Positions 1 to 4,797 of a DNA stretch of 5,882 nt are shown one piece after another. The notes below the pieces were generated by a model. That model had not been told where the DNA came from. It saw nothing but the letters and a program-made list of their open reading frames with translations, and did no database searches. Made by a program: the position numbers and the translations under genes. Origin of the DNA: CAYFZR01 sp046760505 [NCBI: Candidatus Hydrothermarchaeota archaeon] (lineage in GTDB: Archaea > CAYFZR01); the NCBI GenBank assembly GCA_046760505.1, contig JBHIEG010000062.1, forward strand, positions 1-5,882. Reading direction: 5' to 3'. The first letter of the stretch is position 1; every line of letters begins with the position of its first letter.

Positions 1-346
1 TATCGAATCCTGCTTTCATCTCCTTTCTCATCTTTTCCATCTTTTCATCGATTCCTGAGAGATAAACAACCTCTTTGCCCAGTTGATCTAAAATTAACGC
101 CTGAGAAGTTCTCATTACCTTGGGAACATCTAGGGATTCATCAAATTCCAAATCTGGCTTTTCTTTGATTAAATCCAAAAATCGACTGATATCCTTTTCC
201 TCTCCTTCCAGTAAAACCTCTACCCTGCCATCTGGCAGATTTCTTGCTACTCCCTCTAGATTAGATTCTAATATCTTTGATGCTATAAATGCTCTGTAAC
301 CGACTTCCTGAACTTTCTCAGATGAAATATAAAACCTGGCCTTCAT
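1..346 (-). CDS. acyP: Acylphosphatase-like protein with C-terminal extension (partial, C-terminus outside window)
   Basis: The reading frame stays open from the ATG at 346 to the left edge, giving 115 residues with the C-terminus missing. Residues 1-62 match the acylphosphatase fold: the loop EKVQEVGYR (10-18) corresponds to the family motif GxVQGVxFR, and NLPDGRVEV (36-44) to the NxxDGxVE motif. The presumed catalytic Arg18 and Asn36 are both present with the usual 18-residue spacing. The family hydrolyses acyl phosphates in the cytosol and is normally about 90 residues. Here the chain continues past 115 with a charged, probably helical segment (about 82-115), so this is an extended variant. 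Oddly, both glycines of the phosphate-binding loop are Glu (10 and 14), which may weaken or change activity. The start is supported by a TATA-like element about 25 nt upstream (leaderless). The domain call is strong; activity is uncertain. Confidence 0.82.
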   Translation of the reverse strand, partial: MKARFYISSEKVQEVGYRAFIASKILESNLEGVARNLPDGRVEVLLEGEEKDISRFLDLIKEKPDLEFDESLDVPKVMRTSQALILDQLGKEVVYLSGIDEKMEKMRKEMKAGFD

Positions 347-365
347 GAACATCCTAACTCCTGGA

Positions 366-376
366 GATTTTTATAC
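366..376 (-). promoter_or_regulatory. Archaeal TATA box for the acylphosphatase-like gene
   Basis: Read on the minus strand this is GTATAAAAATC preceded by a purine-rich BRE-like GGAAAA. Its centre is about 25 nt upstream of the ATG at 346, placing the predicted transcription start at or next to the start codon. A leaderless transcript is therefore likely, although a weak GGAG also lies upstream. Confidence 0.6.
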
Positions 377-402
377 TTTTCCTGCTTTTAAGTCAAACGG
401 CT

Positions 403-421
403 TCTCCAAGGTTTATCTTAT
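403..421. repeat. Copy 1 of a 19-nt repeat (TCTCCAAGGTTTATCTTAT)
   Basis: The same 19 bases occur again at 1662-1680. Adding the GC and one mismatched base in front gives 21 of 22 matching. On the minus strand both copies can be read as the peptide KINLG(E/D)A, but here the frame stops two codons later. It lies in the gap between the acylphosphatase-like gene and the DUF2283 relic. It may be a remnant of a duplicated gene end; its function is unknown. Confidence 0.6.
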
Positions 422-523
422 TGAGTTTTATATCCAAAGGAAACTACCTCTTGAAATAATTCTTTGCATCCAGATAATTTCAATAGAACATATGTCGCCC
501 CAGTTATCAAAATCCTCATGGAT

Positions 524-725
524 TTATCCTTTTATGTAAGACAGCCTCTTTGAGGCGTTGAAAATCTCTATTCCTATGATCTCGCCTTCTTTATCTAGTT
601 CTATATTGATGCCCTCGGCTACTTCAATAAATTCTTCCTCCTCTCCTTCTTTAATCATTATATAAAGGATGTCTTCTTCTTCATCGTAGTGAAACTCTAA
701 TCTTTAAAGACTCAACCTTTTTCAC
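524..725 (-). pseudogene. DUF2283 family small protein, frameshifted near its start
   Basis: From 694 down to the TAA at 524-526 the minus strand encodes a clear DUF2283 protein: FHYDEEEDILYIMIKEG near the start, then GINIELDKEGEIIGIEIFNAS, the family's conserved GI-IELD-G-IIGIEI-AS core. No start codon opens this frame, because an in-frame TAA lies at 704-706. A GTG at 723-725 overlaps the end of the upstream DUF4258 relic by 14 nt, as in intact pairs, but its frame ends at TGA after 14 codons. Removing one base from the TTTAAA run at 703-708 joins the two frames into a natural 66-residue protein beginning MKKVESLRLEFHYDEEED. This is either a real one-base insertion or an assembly error. DUF2283 proteins commonly sit beside DUF4258 proteins in a presumed toxin-antitoxin-like pair; the biochemical role is not established. 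Confidence 0.72.
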
Positions 726-900
726 TTCCATTCTTTCTCCTCCACTCAATCCATCTCCCAGATTTAACCCTATTTTCCTTTTGCTTTTCCCTGATTGGAT
801 GAATGGTTACAATCTTTACTGCATCATTTATGTCAAAAGCAATCATCATCTCTCTTCTCTTACCTTTAAACTCAACTTTTGCGACTGCTATGTATATCAA
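712..900 (-). pseudogene. DUF4258 family protein, N-terminal half missing
   Basis: The frame encodes IAVAKVEFKGKRREMMIAFD followed by VKIVTIHPI and NRVKSGRWIEWRR, the C-terminal half of DUF4258 (a small RelE/BrnT-like fold often found with DUF2283). The usual N-terminal part, with its conserved His and Arg-rich helix, is absent. Upstream of the TTG at 900 the frame runs to a TGA at 967-969 with no ATG or GTG, and the residues there (such as AFLGAIVFCELYG) do not resemble the family. I read it as a truncated relic in the same unit as the DUF2283 gene, which begins inside its last codons. A functional short protein from the TTG is possible but less likely. Confidence 0.6.
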
Positions 901-1012
901 AAGGCCGTATAATTCACAAAAAACTATTGCACCTAAAAAAGCCCGTGCATGCCCTCGAACTGCATTTCATCCTTTGGTACTTTTTGGTGAGAGATTATTA
1001 TGAGAAAGAACA

Positions 1013-1023
1013 CTTAAATATTT
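1013..1023 (+). promoter_or_regulatory. Archaeal TATA box for vapBC pair 1
   Basis: CTTAAATATTT is centred about 25 nt upstream of the vapB ATG at 1043, so the transcript is probably leaderless. A second A/T element, CATATATAAGG (1031-1041), lies between the TATA box and the start codon. It is too close to be the TATA box and could be where the VapB repressor binds. Confidence 0.55.
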
Positions 1024-1042
1024 GTATTCACATATATAAGGC

Positions 1043-1321
1043 ATGCCAAACATAACCCTGGCAATACCCGAGGATATATACAGAAAGATGAAGAAGTACA
1101 AAGAGATCAGGTGGAGCGAAGTCGTTAGAAGAGCCATAGTGGAGCACATAAAGAAAATGGAAGAGGGTGGCTTTGAGTTAACAACGAAAGAGATTCTCGA
1201 AGACCTTGGTGAAGATTTCAGAAAGAGCCTGAGTGAACTAAGCCTGGAGAAAGCTATAGAAGGATACGAAAAGATGAGGGATGCAGAATGGAAGAGAATC
1301 TCTACGATACAAACAGACTGA
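1043..1321 (+). CDS. vapB: VapB antitoxin, ribbon-helix-helix type (pair 1)
   Basis: A 92-residue protein. Residues 1-35 look like a ribbon-helix-helix DNA-binding domain: MPNITLAIPEDIYRKMKKYK forms the strand and first helix, and WSEVVRRAIVEHIKKM the second. The rest is a charged helical tail that would wrap and inhibit the PIN toxin encoded next. Antitoxins of this type neutralise VapC and repress their own operon as a dimeric DNA binder. Its gene overlaps the downstream vapC by 34 nt, so translation is probably coupled. The ATG follows the TATA box by about 25 nt and has no Shine-Dalgarno site, consistent with a leaderless message. It is unrelated in sequence to the second VapB in the window. 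Confidence 0.85.
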   Translation: MPNITLAIPEDIYRKMKKYKEIRWSEVVRRAIVEHIKKMEEGGFELTTKEILEDLGEDFRKSLSELSLEKAIEGYEKMRDAEWKRISTIQTD

Positions 1322-1614
1322 TCGAAGCATACAGAAGAGGTGAGACTGTACACGGCTATACAACCATACTGAACTTGATAGAGTTCCCAAAGGCAATAGA
1401 ATTTAACCTTAGAGTTCTGTTCCCGTCTAAATCTGATTACAATCTGGCTTTGGTAATCTCAACAGAACTGATAAAAATGGGCAAACCGATACCTGCTTTG
1501 GATGCTGTAATTGCAGCCACTGCTTTGAACAACGGATTGAAGGTTGTAACGAAGGATAGGCACTTCTTATCTGTCAAAGAAGTCAAGGATGATTTCAAGG
1601 TAGTTGTAGAATAA
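1288..1614 (+). CDS. vapC: VapC toxin, PIN-domain ribonuclease, compact form (pair 1)
   Basis: A 108-residue PIN-domain protein, predicted to be a Mg2+-dependent RNase held inactive by the upstream VapB. All four acidic positions are present: Asp7 (YDTNRLIEAY), Glu32 (ILNLIEFPKA), Asp72 (PALDAVIAATAL) and Asp90 (VTKDRHF). The protein is short: 25 residues separate the first two acids and 40 separate the second and third, against 35 and 58 in the other VapC of this window, so helical segments between motifs are trimmed while the active site is kept. The ATG at 1288 lies inside vapB with GAGGG seven bases upstream, supporting this start and re-initiation. It is probably an intact compact VapC rather than a fragment. 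Confidence 0.87.
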   Translation: MEENLYDTNRLIEAYRRGETVHGYTTILNLIEFPKAIEFNLRVLFPSKSDYNLALVISTELIKMGKPIPALDAVIAATALNNGLKVVTKDRHFLSVKEVKDDFKVVVE

Positions 1615-1661
1615 ATCAATTGAGCATTTCTATGGCTTTCTCCTTGAGAATGATTTCAGCA

Positions 1662-1680
1662 TCTCCAAGGTTTATCTTAT
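1662..1680. repeat. Copy 2 of the 19-nt repeat (TCTCCAAGGTTTATCTTAT)
   Basis: Identical to 403-421. On the minus strand it sits in a short open frame (stop TGA at 1619-1621) reading YKINLGDAEIILKEKAIEML, which looks protein-like but has no start codon nearby and lies between two convergent toxin genes. It is probably a gene relic. The parent family was not recognised. Confidence 0.55.
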
Positions 1681-1688
1681 AGATTATG

Positions 1689-1699
1689 TTATTTTTTCT
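1689..1699 (+). terminator. Possible T-run terminator for vapBC pair 1
   Basis: GTTATTTTTTC follows vapC by about 75 nt and is the first T-run after it. Archaeal transcription commonly ends at such T-runs without a hairpin. The position between convergent operons fits, but this is a weak, composition-based call. Confidence 0.3.
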
Positions 1700-1742
1700 A
1701 GGAAAAGATGAATGTAGGTGGATACATCTCTTTTATCAAAAA

Positions 1743-2150
1743 TCAATAAACCATTATTTTGAGACCGGTAAGATCTCCGATCCACCTGAAATGCTCCTCG
1801 TTTCTCGTAACTATGGTATTACAGCCATTGTTCAGGGCAATAGCAGCCGTAATAGCTTCTGCACCCACGTATTTTCCTTGTTTTGATAAATTTCCTCCAA
1901 TCTCCGCTGCTCTGATGGAGTCTTTATAGGTAAAATCTAGAATTTCAACCCTGCTGAATGCCTTTGTTAATTTATCTATTATCTTTGCCCTGGCTTCGGC
2001 ACTCTTTACCGCATATGCGCCAAAGAACGATTCGTAAACGTTGAAAACTGTCGTGACAAGGGTTTCATCTTCCAGATTTATTGTGATCTCCTTTATAAGG
2101 GATGGATTTCTGATCAAATCTATGAAATAGGTGGTATCCAGACACTTCAT
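1743..2150 (-). CDS. vapC: VapC toxin, PIN-domain ribonuclease (pair 2)
   Basis: A 135-residue PIN-domain protein of normal VapC length. Asp5 (KCLDTTYFIDLI) and Glu40 (VFNVYESFFG) give the first two acidic ligands. The third position, usually Asp in DxxIAA, is Glu98 (AEAITAAIALNNG), and the fourth is Asn117 (VTRNEEHFRWI); Asn at the fourth site is common in VapC proteins, Glu at the third is less so. The predicted role is an endoribonuclease toxin. Its ATG is five bases after the stop of the paired vapB, with no clear Shine-Dalgarno site, so translation is likely coupled. It converges on the first vapBC pair. Domain assignment is firm; full catalytic activity is less certain because of Glu98. 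Confidence 0.87.
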   Translation of the reverse strand: MKCLDTTYFIDLIRNPSLIKEITINLEDETLVTTVFNVYESFFGAYAVKSAEARAKIIDKLTKAFSRVEILDFTYKDSIRAAEIGGNLSKQGKYVGAEAITAAIALNNGCNTIVTRNEEHFRWIGDLTGLKIMVY

Positions 2151-2155
2151 CTTTT

Positions 2156-2377
2156 TTAATCCTCTCTGAGCCTGTGATCTATCTCTTCTCTCTGTTTTTT
2201 TATGGCTACTTCAAATTCTTCTAATTCGGTTAGTTCCGGGTAAAGATCAATGATCTCGATTAATTTTCCTCTCCTTTTGGCTAATCTGATTATGGTATCC
2301 GAGAAACTTTCGCCTTTTAATTTCAACTTACTCAAAAGAGCATACGCTTCATCGGAAAGGGAAATAGTCTTTGTCAT
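2156..2377 (-). CDS. vapB: VapB antitoxin, UPF0330/VAPB_antitox type (pair 2)
   Basis: A 73-residue protein starting MTKTISLSDEAYALLSKLKL and continuing KGESFSDTIIRLAKRRGKL, the hallmark of the archaeal UPF0330 antitoxin family (short DNA-binding N-terminus, then an acidic helical tail that binds VapC). The ATG at 2377 is preferred over the in-frame ATG at 2392 because family members begin M-KTISLSDEAY and because the TATA box at 2402-2411 places transcription start near 2380, leaving the upstream ATG outside the message. vapC follows after five bases. Two copies of CATACTATGTA flank the promoter, suggesting repression by the VapB or VapBC complex. Confidence 0.85.
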   Translation of the reverse strand: MTKTISLSDEAYALLSKLKLKGESFSDTIIRLAKRRGKLIEIIDLYPELTELEEFEVAIKKQREEIDHRLRED

Positions 2378-2454
2378 ACTATGTACATGCATATGTGCAC
2401 AGATATTTATGTTTTTCTGGATTTTGCTCCGTTTACATACTATGTATACATATG
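2375..2454 (-). promoter_or_regulatory. Promoter and putative operator pair for vapBC pair 2
   Basis: The TATA box, read on the minus strand as ATAAATATC (2402-2411), is centred about 30 nt from the vapB ATG. The 11-base motif CATACTATGTA occurs exactly at 2375-2385, over the start codon, and at 2436-2446, upstream of the TATA box. The second copy runs into a perfect 12-bp palindrome, TATGTATACATA (2441-2452), and the first is followed by CATGCATATG, an imperfect counterpart. Paired dyads bracketing a promoter suit an autoregulated toxin-antitoxin operon. Binding by VapB is inferred. Confidence 0.55.
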
Positions 2455-2485
2455 AAAAATTAACTTCCCTAAATTTTTTCCTAGA

Positions 2486-2785
2486 TCATACCTCTATTCC
2501 CTCTTTTACTGCTTGCTTAACGATTCCGATCTCCTTTTTCTTAACCTCGAATTCCTCAGGCGTGTATGCAAGTATGTCTGCGTGAAAATCGTAGTCCCAT
2601 AATTTGTAGAGCATATAGAGTCTTTCGAAGAAAGACATTCCTTCAAATTTCCTGCTTACCACTATTATATCGTAATCGCTATCTTTCAGGTAATCTTCCT
2701 TGACTCTGCTACCGAAAAGAATTATCTTCTCTGGATTTAACTCTCTCCTGACTCTTTCCAAAAATTCACTTATTTCTTCCTTCAT
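2486..2785 (-). CDS. Minimal nucleotidyltransferase (MNT) domain protein, no adjacent HEPN partner
   Basis: A 99-residue protein with the MNT signature: ILFGSRVKEDYLKDSDYDIIVV places Gly25-Ser26 and the metal-binding Asp37 and Asp39, and Asp70 in HADILAY is the likely third carboxylate. Characterised MNT proteins paired with HEPN toxins act as antitoxins by AMPylating the HEPN protein. The start at 2785 is set by a strong GGAGGT (2792-2797) spaced six bases from the ATG; a longer reading to 2812 lacks this support. No HEPN gene lies directly before or after it. The next gene upstream is a sugar nucleotidyltransferase and the next downstream is vapB. It could be an orphan, or act on the HEPN protein about 1 kb upstream, which already has its own MNT. 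Confidence 0.85.
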   Translation of the reverse strand: MKEEISEFLERVRRELNPEKIILFGSRVKEDYLKDSDYDIIVVSRKFEGMSFFERLYMLYKLWDYDFHADILAYTPEEFEVKKKEIGIVKQAVKEGIEV

Positions 2786-2791
2786 TCGATT

Positions 2792-2797
2792 ACCTCC
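2792..2797 (-). promoter_or_regulatory. Strong Shine-Dalgarno site for the solo MNT gene
   Basis: GGAGGT on the minus strand, six bases before the ATG at 2785. It is the strongest ribosome binding site in the window and decides the start over the in-frame codon at 2812. Confidence 0.8.
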
Positions 2798-2815
2798 TTG
2801 TAAATCAACCAAAAA

Positions 2816-2845
2816 CCCTCTTATTATTGCCGGGGCTCGATTCGG
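2816..2845. repeat. Diverged dispersed repeat, copy A
   Basis: This stretch resembles 5829-5860: both read CCCTCTTAT, then AT, GCC, GGCTC and ATTC in the same order, with roughly four fifths of positions matching by eye and one short gap. Both lie upstream of minus-strand genes (solo MNT and epimerase). It may be a shared upstream element or a remnant of an inserted repeat. The alignment was made by eye. Confidence 0.35.
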
Positions 2846-2997
2846 ATAAATTATGACCAGAAACAGAGATAAGATTACGTAGTGAGGTGTTTCTTCAAGG
2901 TGTTAACCAGGGCATTCCTGCCGTCTTGCATGATGGAGAAACATCAGATGCTTGAATATACCTCATGCATTCCCAGAATAGAGAAGGAGATAAAGGA

Positions 2998-3693
2998 CTA
3001 TTTCTCAAAATAATCCTTCGCCTGCTTGTAAGTCTCTATGGAACCGATATCGGTCCAGTACTCCTCGAATATGTAAGCGTACACATCTCTTCTTTCTACA
3101 AGATAAGAGATGAATTCTCCCAGGTTATCCCTTCTCTCCCTGCAGTATTCTTTCAGTATCGGAAATACATCCTTGGGAAATATGTAGCATGCTATACTGA
3201 TTAAGGAAGAACTCGGATCCTTAGGCTTTTCCACCACGTTTATTATCTTATTTCCTTCCAGTTTAACTTCTCCGTATTTTTTCGCCTCTTTTAAATCTTT
3301 TACATCGTGCACCGCTACCAGAGGCTCTCCTTTATAAGCGCTGATAAAATCTTCCAAACTGAATTCAAACAGATTGTCTCCGCCTATAACCAAGAGATCC
3401 TCCTCTATTCCCAGGGTTTCTATAGCGTAATAGATTGCGCTTACCGCTCCCAGTTTATCTTTTTCCTCGAAGAAATCTTCGATAAGCAGTTTAACATCTT
3501 TATCCTTTAACGCACGGTTGAAAATATCCTCGAATCTTTTATTCGTGGATACAATGACCTCTATATCTTCTGGTATCTTCTCCAGTATGTGGAATAGCAC
3601 TGGTTTTCCTCCCACTCTTAGTAATGTTTTTGGTGTGGGTTTTGCCAGTTTCATTCTTTGAGCAAATCCTCCTGCTAAAATAAGGCACTTCAT
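2998..3693 (-). CDS. Sugar-phosphate nucleotidyltransferase (RmlA/GalU-like NTP_transferase fold)
   Basis: A 231-residue protein that would transfer NMP from an NTP to a sugar 1-phosphate, making an activated nucleotide sugar for glycan synthesis. The N-terminal nucleotide-binding loop is LAGGFAQRM (6-14), followed by PTPKTLLRVGGKP (19-31), a variant of the family's PKPLLPVxGKP. GGDNLF (104-109) carries the metal/substrate Asp106, VVEKP (153-157) is the usual sugar-binding motif, and WTDIGSIETY (213-222) gives the conserved second Asp, Asp215. It has the compact core only, without the C-terminal left-handed beta-helix of bifunctional enzymes. The specific sugar and base cannot be read from sequence. 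The ATG at 3693 has GGTGG five bases upstream; a GTG at 3705 is an alternative. It starts 29 nt after the HEPN gene, so it is probably co-transcribed with it. Confidence 0.88.
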   Translation of the reverse strand: MKCLILAGGFAQRMKLAKPTPKTLLRVGGKPVLFHILEKIPEDIEVIVSTNKRFEDIFNRALKDKDVKLLIEDFFEEKDKLGAVSAIYYAIETLGIEEDLLVIGGDNLFEFSLEDFISAYKGEPLVAVHDVKDLKEAKKYGEVKLEGNKIINVVEKPKDPSSSLISIACYIFPKDVFPILKEYCRERRDNLGEFISYLVERRDVYAYIFEEYWTDIGSIETYKQAKDYFEK

Positions 3694-3722
3694 GCTATCC
3701 ACCACGAATCTCTCAATGAAGG

Positions 3723-4157
3723 CTATCCCTTTTCTAACAACTTTTCAACGATTAGTATAAATTTTTCAGCATATTCTACCATTTCCGTTGCCTCTTCTCC
3801 ACTTGGATAGTAATCTACATTGTATTGAGATGCATGTCTTGAGGACCTAAACCTATCGAATAATTCAATGAGTTCAGAAGGTATCTTTCCACTCTGAGCA
3901 TACTTATCTTCGATATACCGAACGACACAGGCATGACTTTTCTCTCTAAATCCATCCATAAGCAATAATGCCCTTGCAGCGTTAAACATTGACAAATATG
4001 ATATCACAGTCGCAGAGATCAGTCTTTTGGAATTCAAACTTTCTTTGAATTCTTTCAGCATCCTTTTAGCTTTTTCCAAACCTTTTTTAGCGTTTTCTTT
4101 TGAAGAAAGAATTCTTCTCAATAATCCCTTTCTTAGACATTCCTCAAGACTGACCAA
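3723..4157 (-). CDS. HEPN-domain protein (putative RNase toxin of an MNT/HEPN pair)
   Basis: A 144-residue all-helical HEPN protein of the COG2250-like group. It opens VSLEECLRKGLLRRI, typical of the family, then ENAKKGLEKAKRMLKEF (helix 1), AARALLLMDGF (helix 2), and the nuclease signature RFRSSRHASQY, with Arg102 and His108 as the R-x5-H pair and Tyr112 four residues on. In characterised MNT/HEPN systems the HEPN protein is an RNase whose Tyr in this motif is AMPylated by the MNT partner; that role here is inference. I chose the TTG at 4157 because GGGGAG lies six bases upstream and the protein then begins where relatives do. The frame can extend to a TTG at 4187. The gene overlaps the end of the wHTH-MNT gene by 14 nt, indicating coupled translation. 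Confidence 0.87.
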   Translation of the reverse strand: MVSLEECLRKGLLRRILSSKENAKKGLEKAKRMLKEFKESLNSKRLISATVISYLSMFNAARALLLMDGFREKSHACVVRYIEDKYAQSGKIPSELIELFDRFRSSRHASQYNVDYYPSGEEATEMVEYAEKFILIVEKLLEKG

Positions 4158-4698
4158 TTCCTTCTCCCCAGAGTATGATTGAACCAAATACCAGAGAATG
4201 ATAGAAAACTTTGTCTTCTTTTAACTTTTCGATTTTTTCGGGCCAAAGCGTTAGAATCGATACTTCCACATCTAAATTTTTTAGTAGGTAAGAGTTCAAC
4301 ATCGCAACATCCCTTTCCTTTATCGCCTTCTTAGCCTTTATCCATATATCCAAATCGCTTTCCTCATAATTCGTTCCATTGGCCCAAGAACCGTAAACTC
4401 CGATACCTTTTAGCCCGTTTATAAAACTTTTTGCTCTTTCCACGCAGTCAATCTCCCTGAGCTTTTGGATATTGAAAAGAACTTTTAAGATTCTAGTAAA
4501 AGGGTTTCCAAGATCTACTTTACTCTCTACAATAATATCGTATTCAGACAATGTCTTTAATACTCTACTTGTATGGCCTGGACTTAATCCTAGCCTTCTT
4601 GATAATTTTCTCACGCCAAACTCCTTGGAAGGGTTCTCCAAAACATATCTCAAAACTTTAATCCTCTCCGGAGTCGAAAACAATCTTTGGATTTCCAT
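4144..4698 (-). CDS. Winged-helix/MNT nucleotidyltransferase fusion (putative antitoxin and autorepressor)
   Basis: A 184-residue two-domain protein. Residues 1-75 are a winged helix-turn-helix: FSTPERIKVLRYVLENP, then FGVRKLSRRLGLSPGHTSRVLKTL (27-50) as HTH with recognition helix, then the wing. Residues 92-150 are an MNT nucleotidyltransferase: GVYGSWANGTNYEESDLDIWI gives Gly103-Ser104 and the metal ligands Asp115 and Asp117, with Glu145 (VEVSIL) at the third carboxylate position, where Asp is more usual. In related pairs the MNT domain AMPylates and silences the HEPN toxin encoded next; here the HEPN gene overlaps this one. The wHTH domain very likely binds the perfect inverted repeat two bases before the start codon, linking neutralisation and transcriptional control in one protein. 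The ATG at 4698 is backed by a TATA-like element about 26 nt upstream. Confidence 0.88.
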   Translation of the reverse strand: MEIQRLFSTPERIKVLRYVLENPSKEFGVRKLSRRLGLSPGHTSRVLKTLSEYDIIVESKVDLGNPFTRILKVLFNIQKLREIDCVERAKSFINGLKGIGVYGSWANGTNYEESDLDIWIKAKKAIKERDVAMLNSYLLKNLDVEVSILTLWPEKIEKLKEDKVFYHSLVFGSIILWGEGIGQS

Positions 4699-4699
4699 G

Positions 4700-4720
4700 G
4701 TAGAAACATATTGTTTCTAC
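4700..4720. promoter_or_regulatory. Perfect inverted-repeat operator before the wHTH-MNT/HEPN operon
   Basis: The arms are GTAGAAACA (4700-4708) and TGTTTCTAC (4712-4720), perfectly complementary, with a TAT spacer. The repeat ends two bases before the wHTH-MNT ATG and lies directly downstream of its TATA box, so a bound protein would block transcription start. The wHTH domain encoded by the gene itself is the obvious candidate ligand (inference). Confidence 0.8.
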
Positions 4721-4730
4721 TACATAAACA
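4721..4730 (-). promoter_or_regulatory. Archaeal TATA box for the wHTH-MNT/HEPN operon
   Basis: On the minus strand TGTTTATGTA, centred 26-27 nt before the ATG at 4698 and preceded by an A-rich BRE-like stretch. Transcription start is predicted at or next to the start codon, giving a leaderless message. It abuts the inverted repeat. Confidence 0.5.
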
Positions 4731-4797
4731 TTTTTTACTCTCCCAAGACATTCTCTTCCTCTTGGCTTCGCGTATTCATCTCCTTATCTAACACTTT

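Noticed and set aside
418-519. Minus-strand 33-codon frame beginning MRILITGATYVLLKL just after the DUF2283 stop, with an AAAGGA site upstream
   Set aside because: Too short and without a recognisable family; a PIN-like opening was considered but the expected Asp is absent. It may be a relic, not a supported gene.
967-1353. Long minus-strand open frame opposite vapB and vapC of pair 1
   Set aside because: Its composition is that of a reverse-strand shadow of Lys/Glu-rich coding sequence, and the plus-strand genes have clear VapBC motifs.
2922-2970. Possible box C/D-like sRNA (ATGATGG near 2931 with CTGA on the opposite strand)
   Set aside because: The C-like and D-like boxes are on different strands and the C box departs from RTGATGA, so no consistent C/D RNA can be built.
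2931-3012. Plus-strand short frame MMEKHQMLEYTSCIPRIEKEIKDYFSK
   Set aside because: No ribosome binding site or promoter, no recognised family, and it overlaps the end of a well-supported minus-strand gene.
2995-3016. Imperfect inverted repeat at the end of the sugar nucleotidyltransferase gene, considered as a hairpin terminator
   Set aside because: The stem has mismatches, no T-run follows it on the minus strand, and it overlaps the coding end; archaeal termination does not normally need a hairpin.
4742-4780. Minus-strand 14-codon frame (MNTRSQEEENVLGE) after the epimerase, considered as a leader peptide
   Set aside because: The AAGGAG sequence directly abuts the ATG, which is too close for a ribosome binding site, and nothing suggests attenuation.
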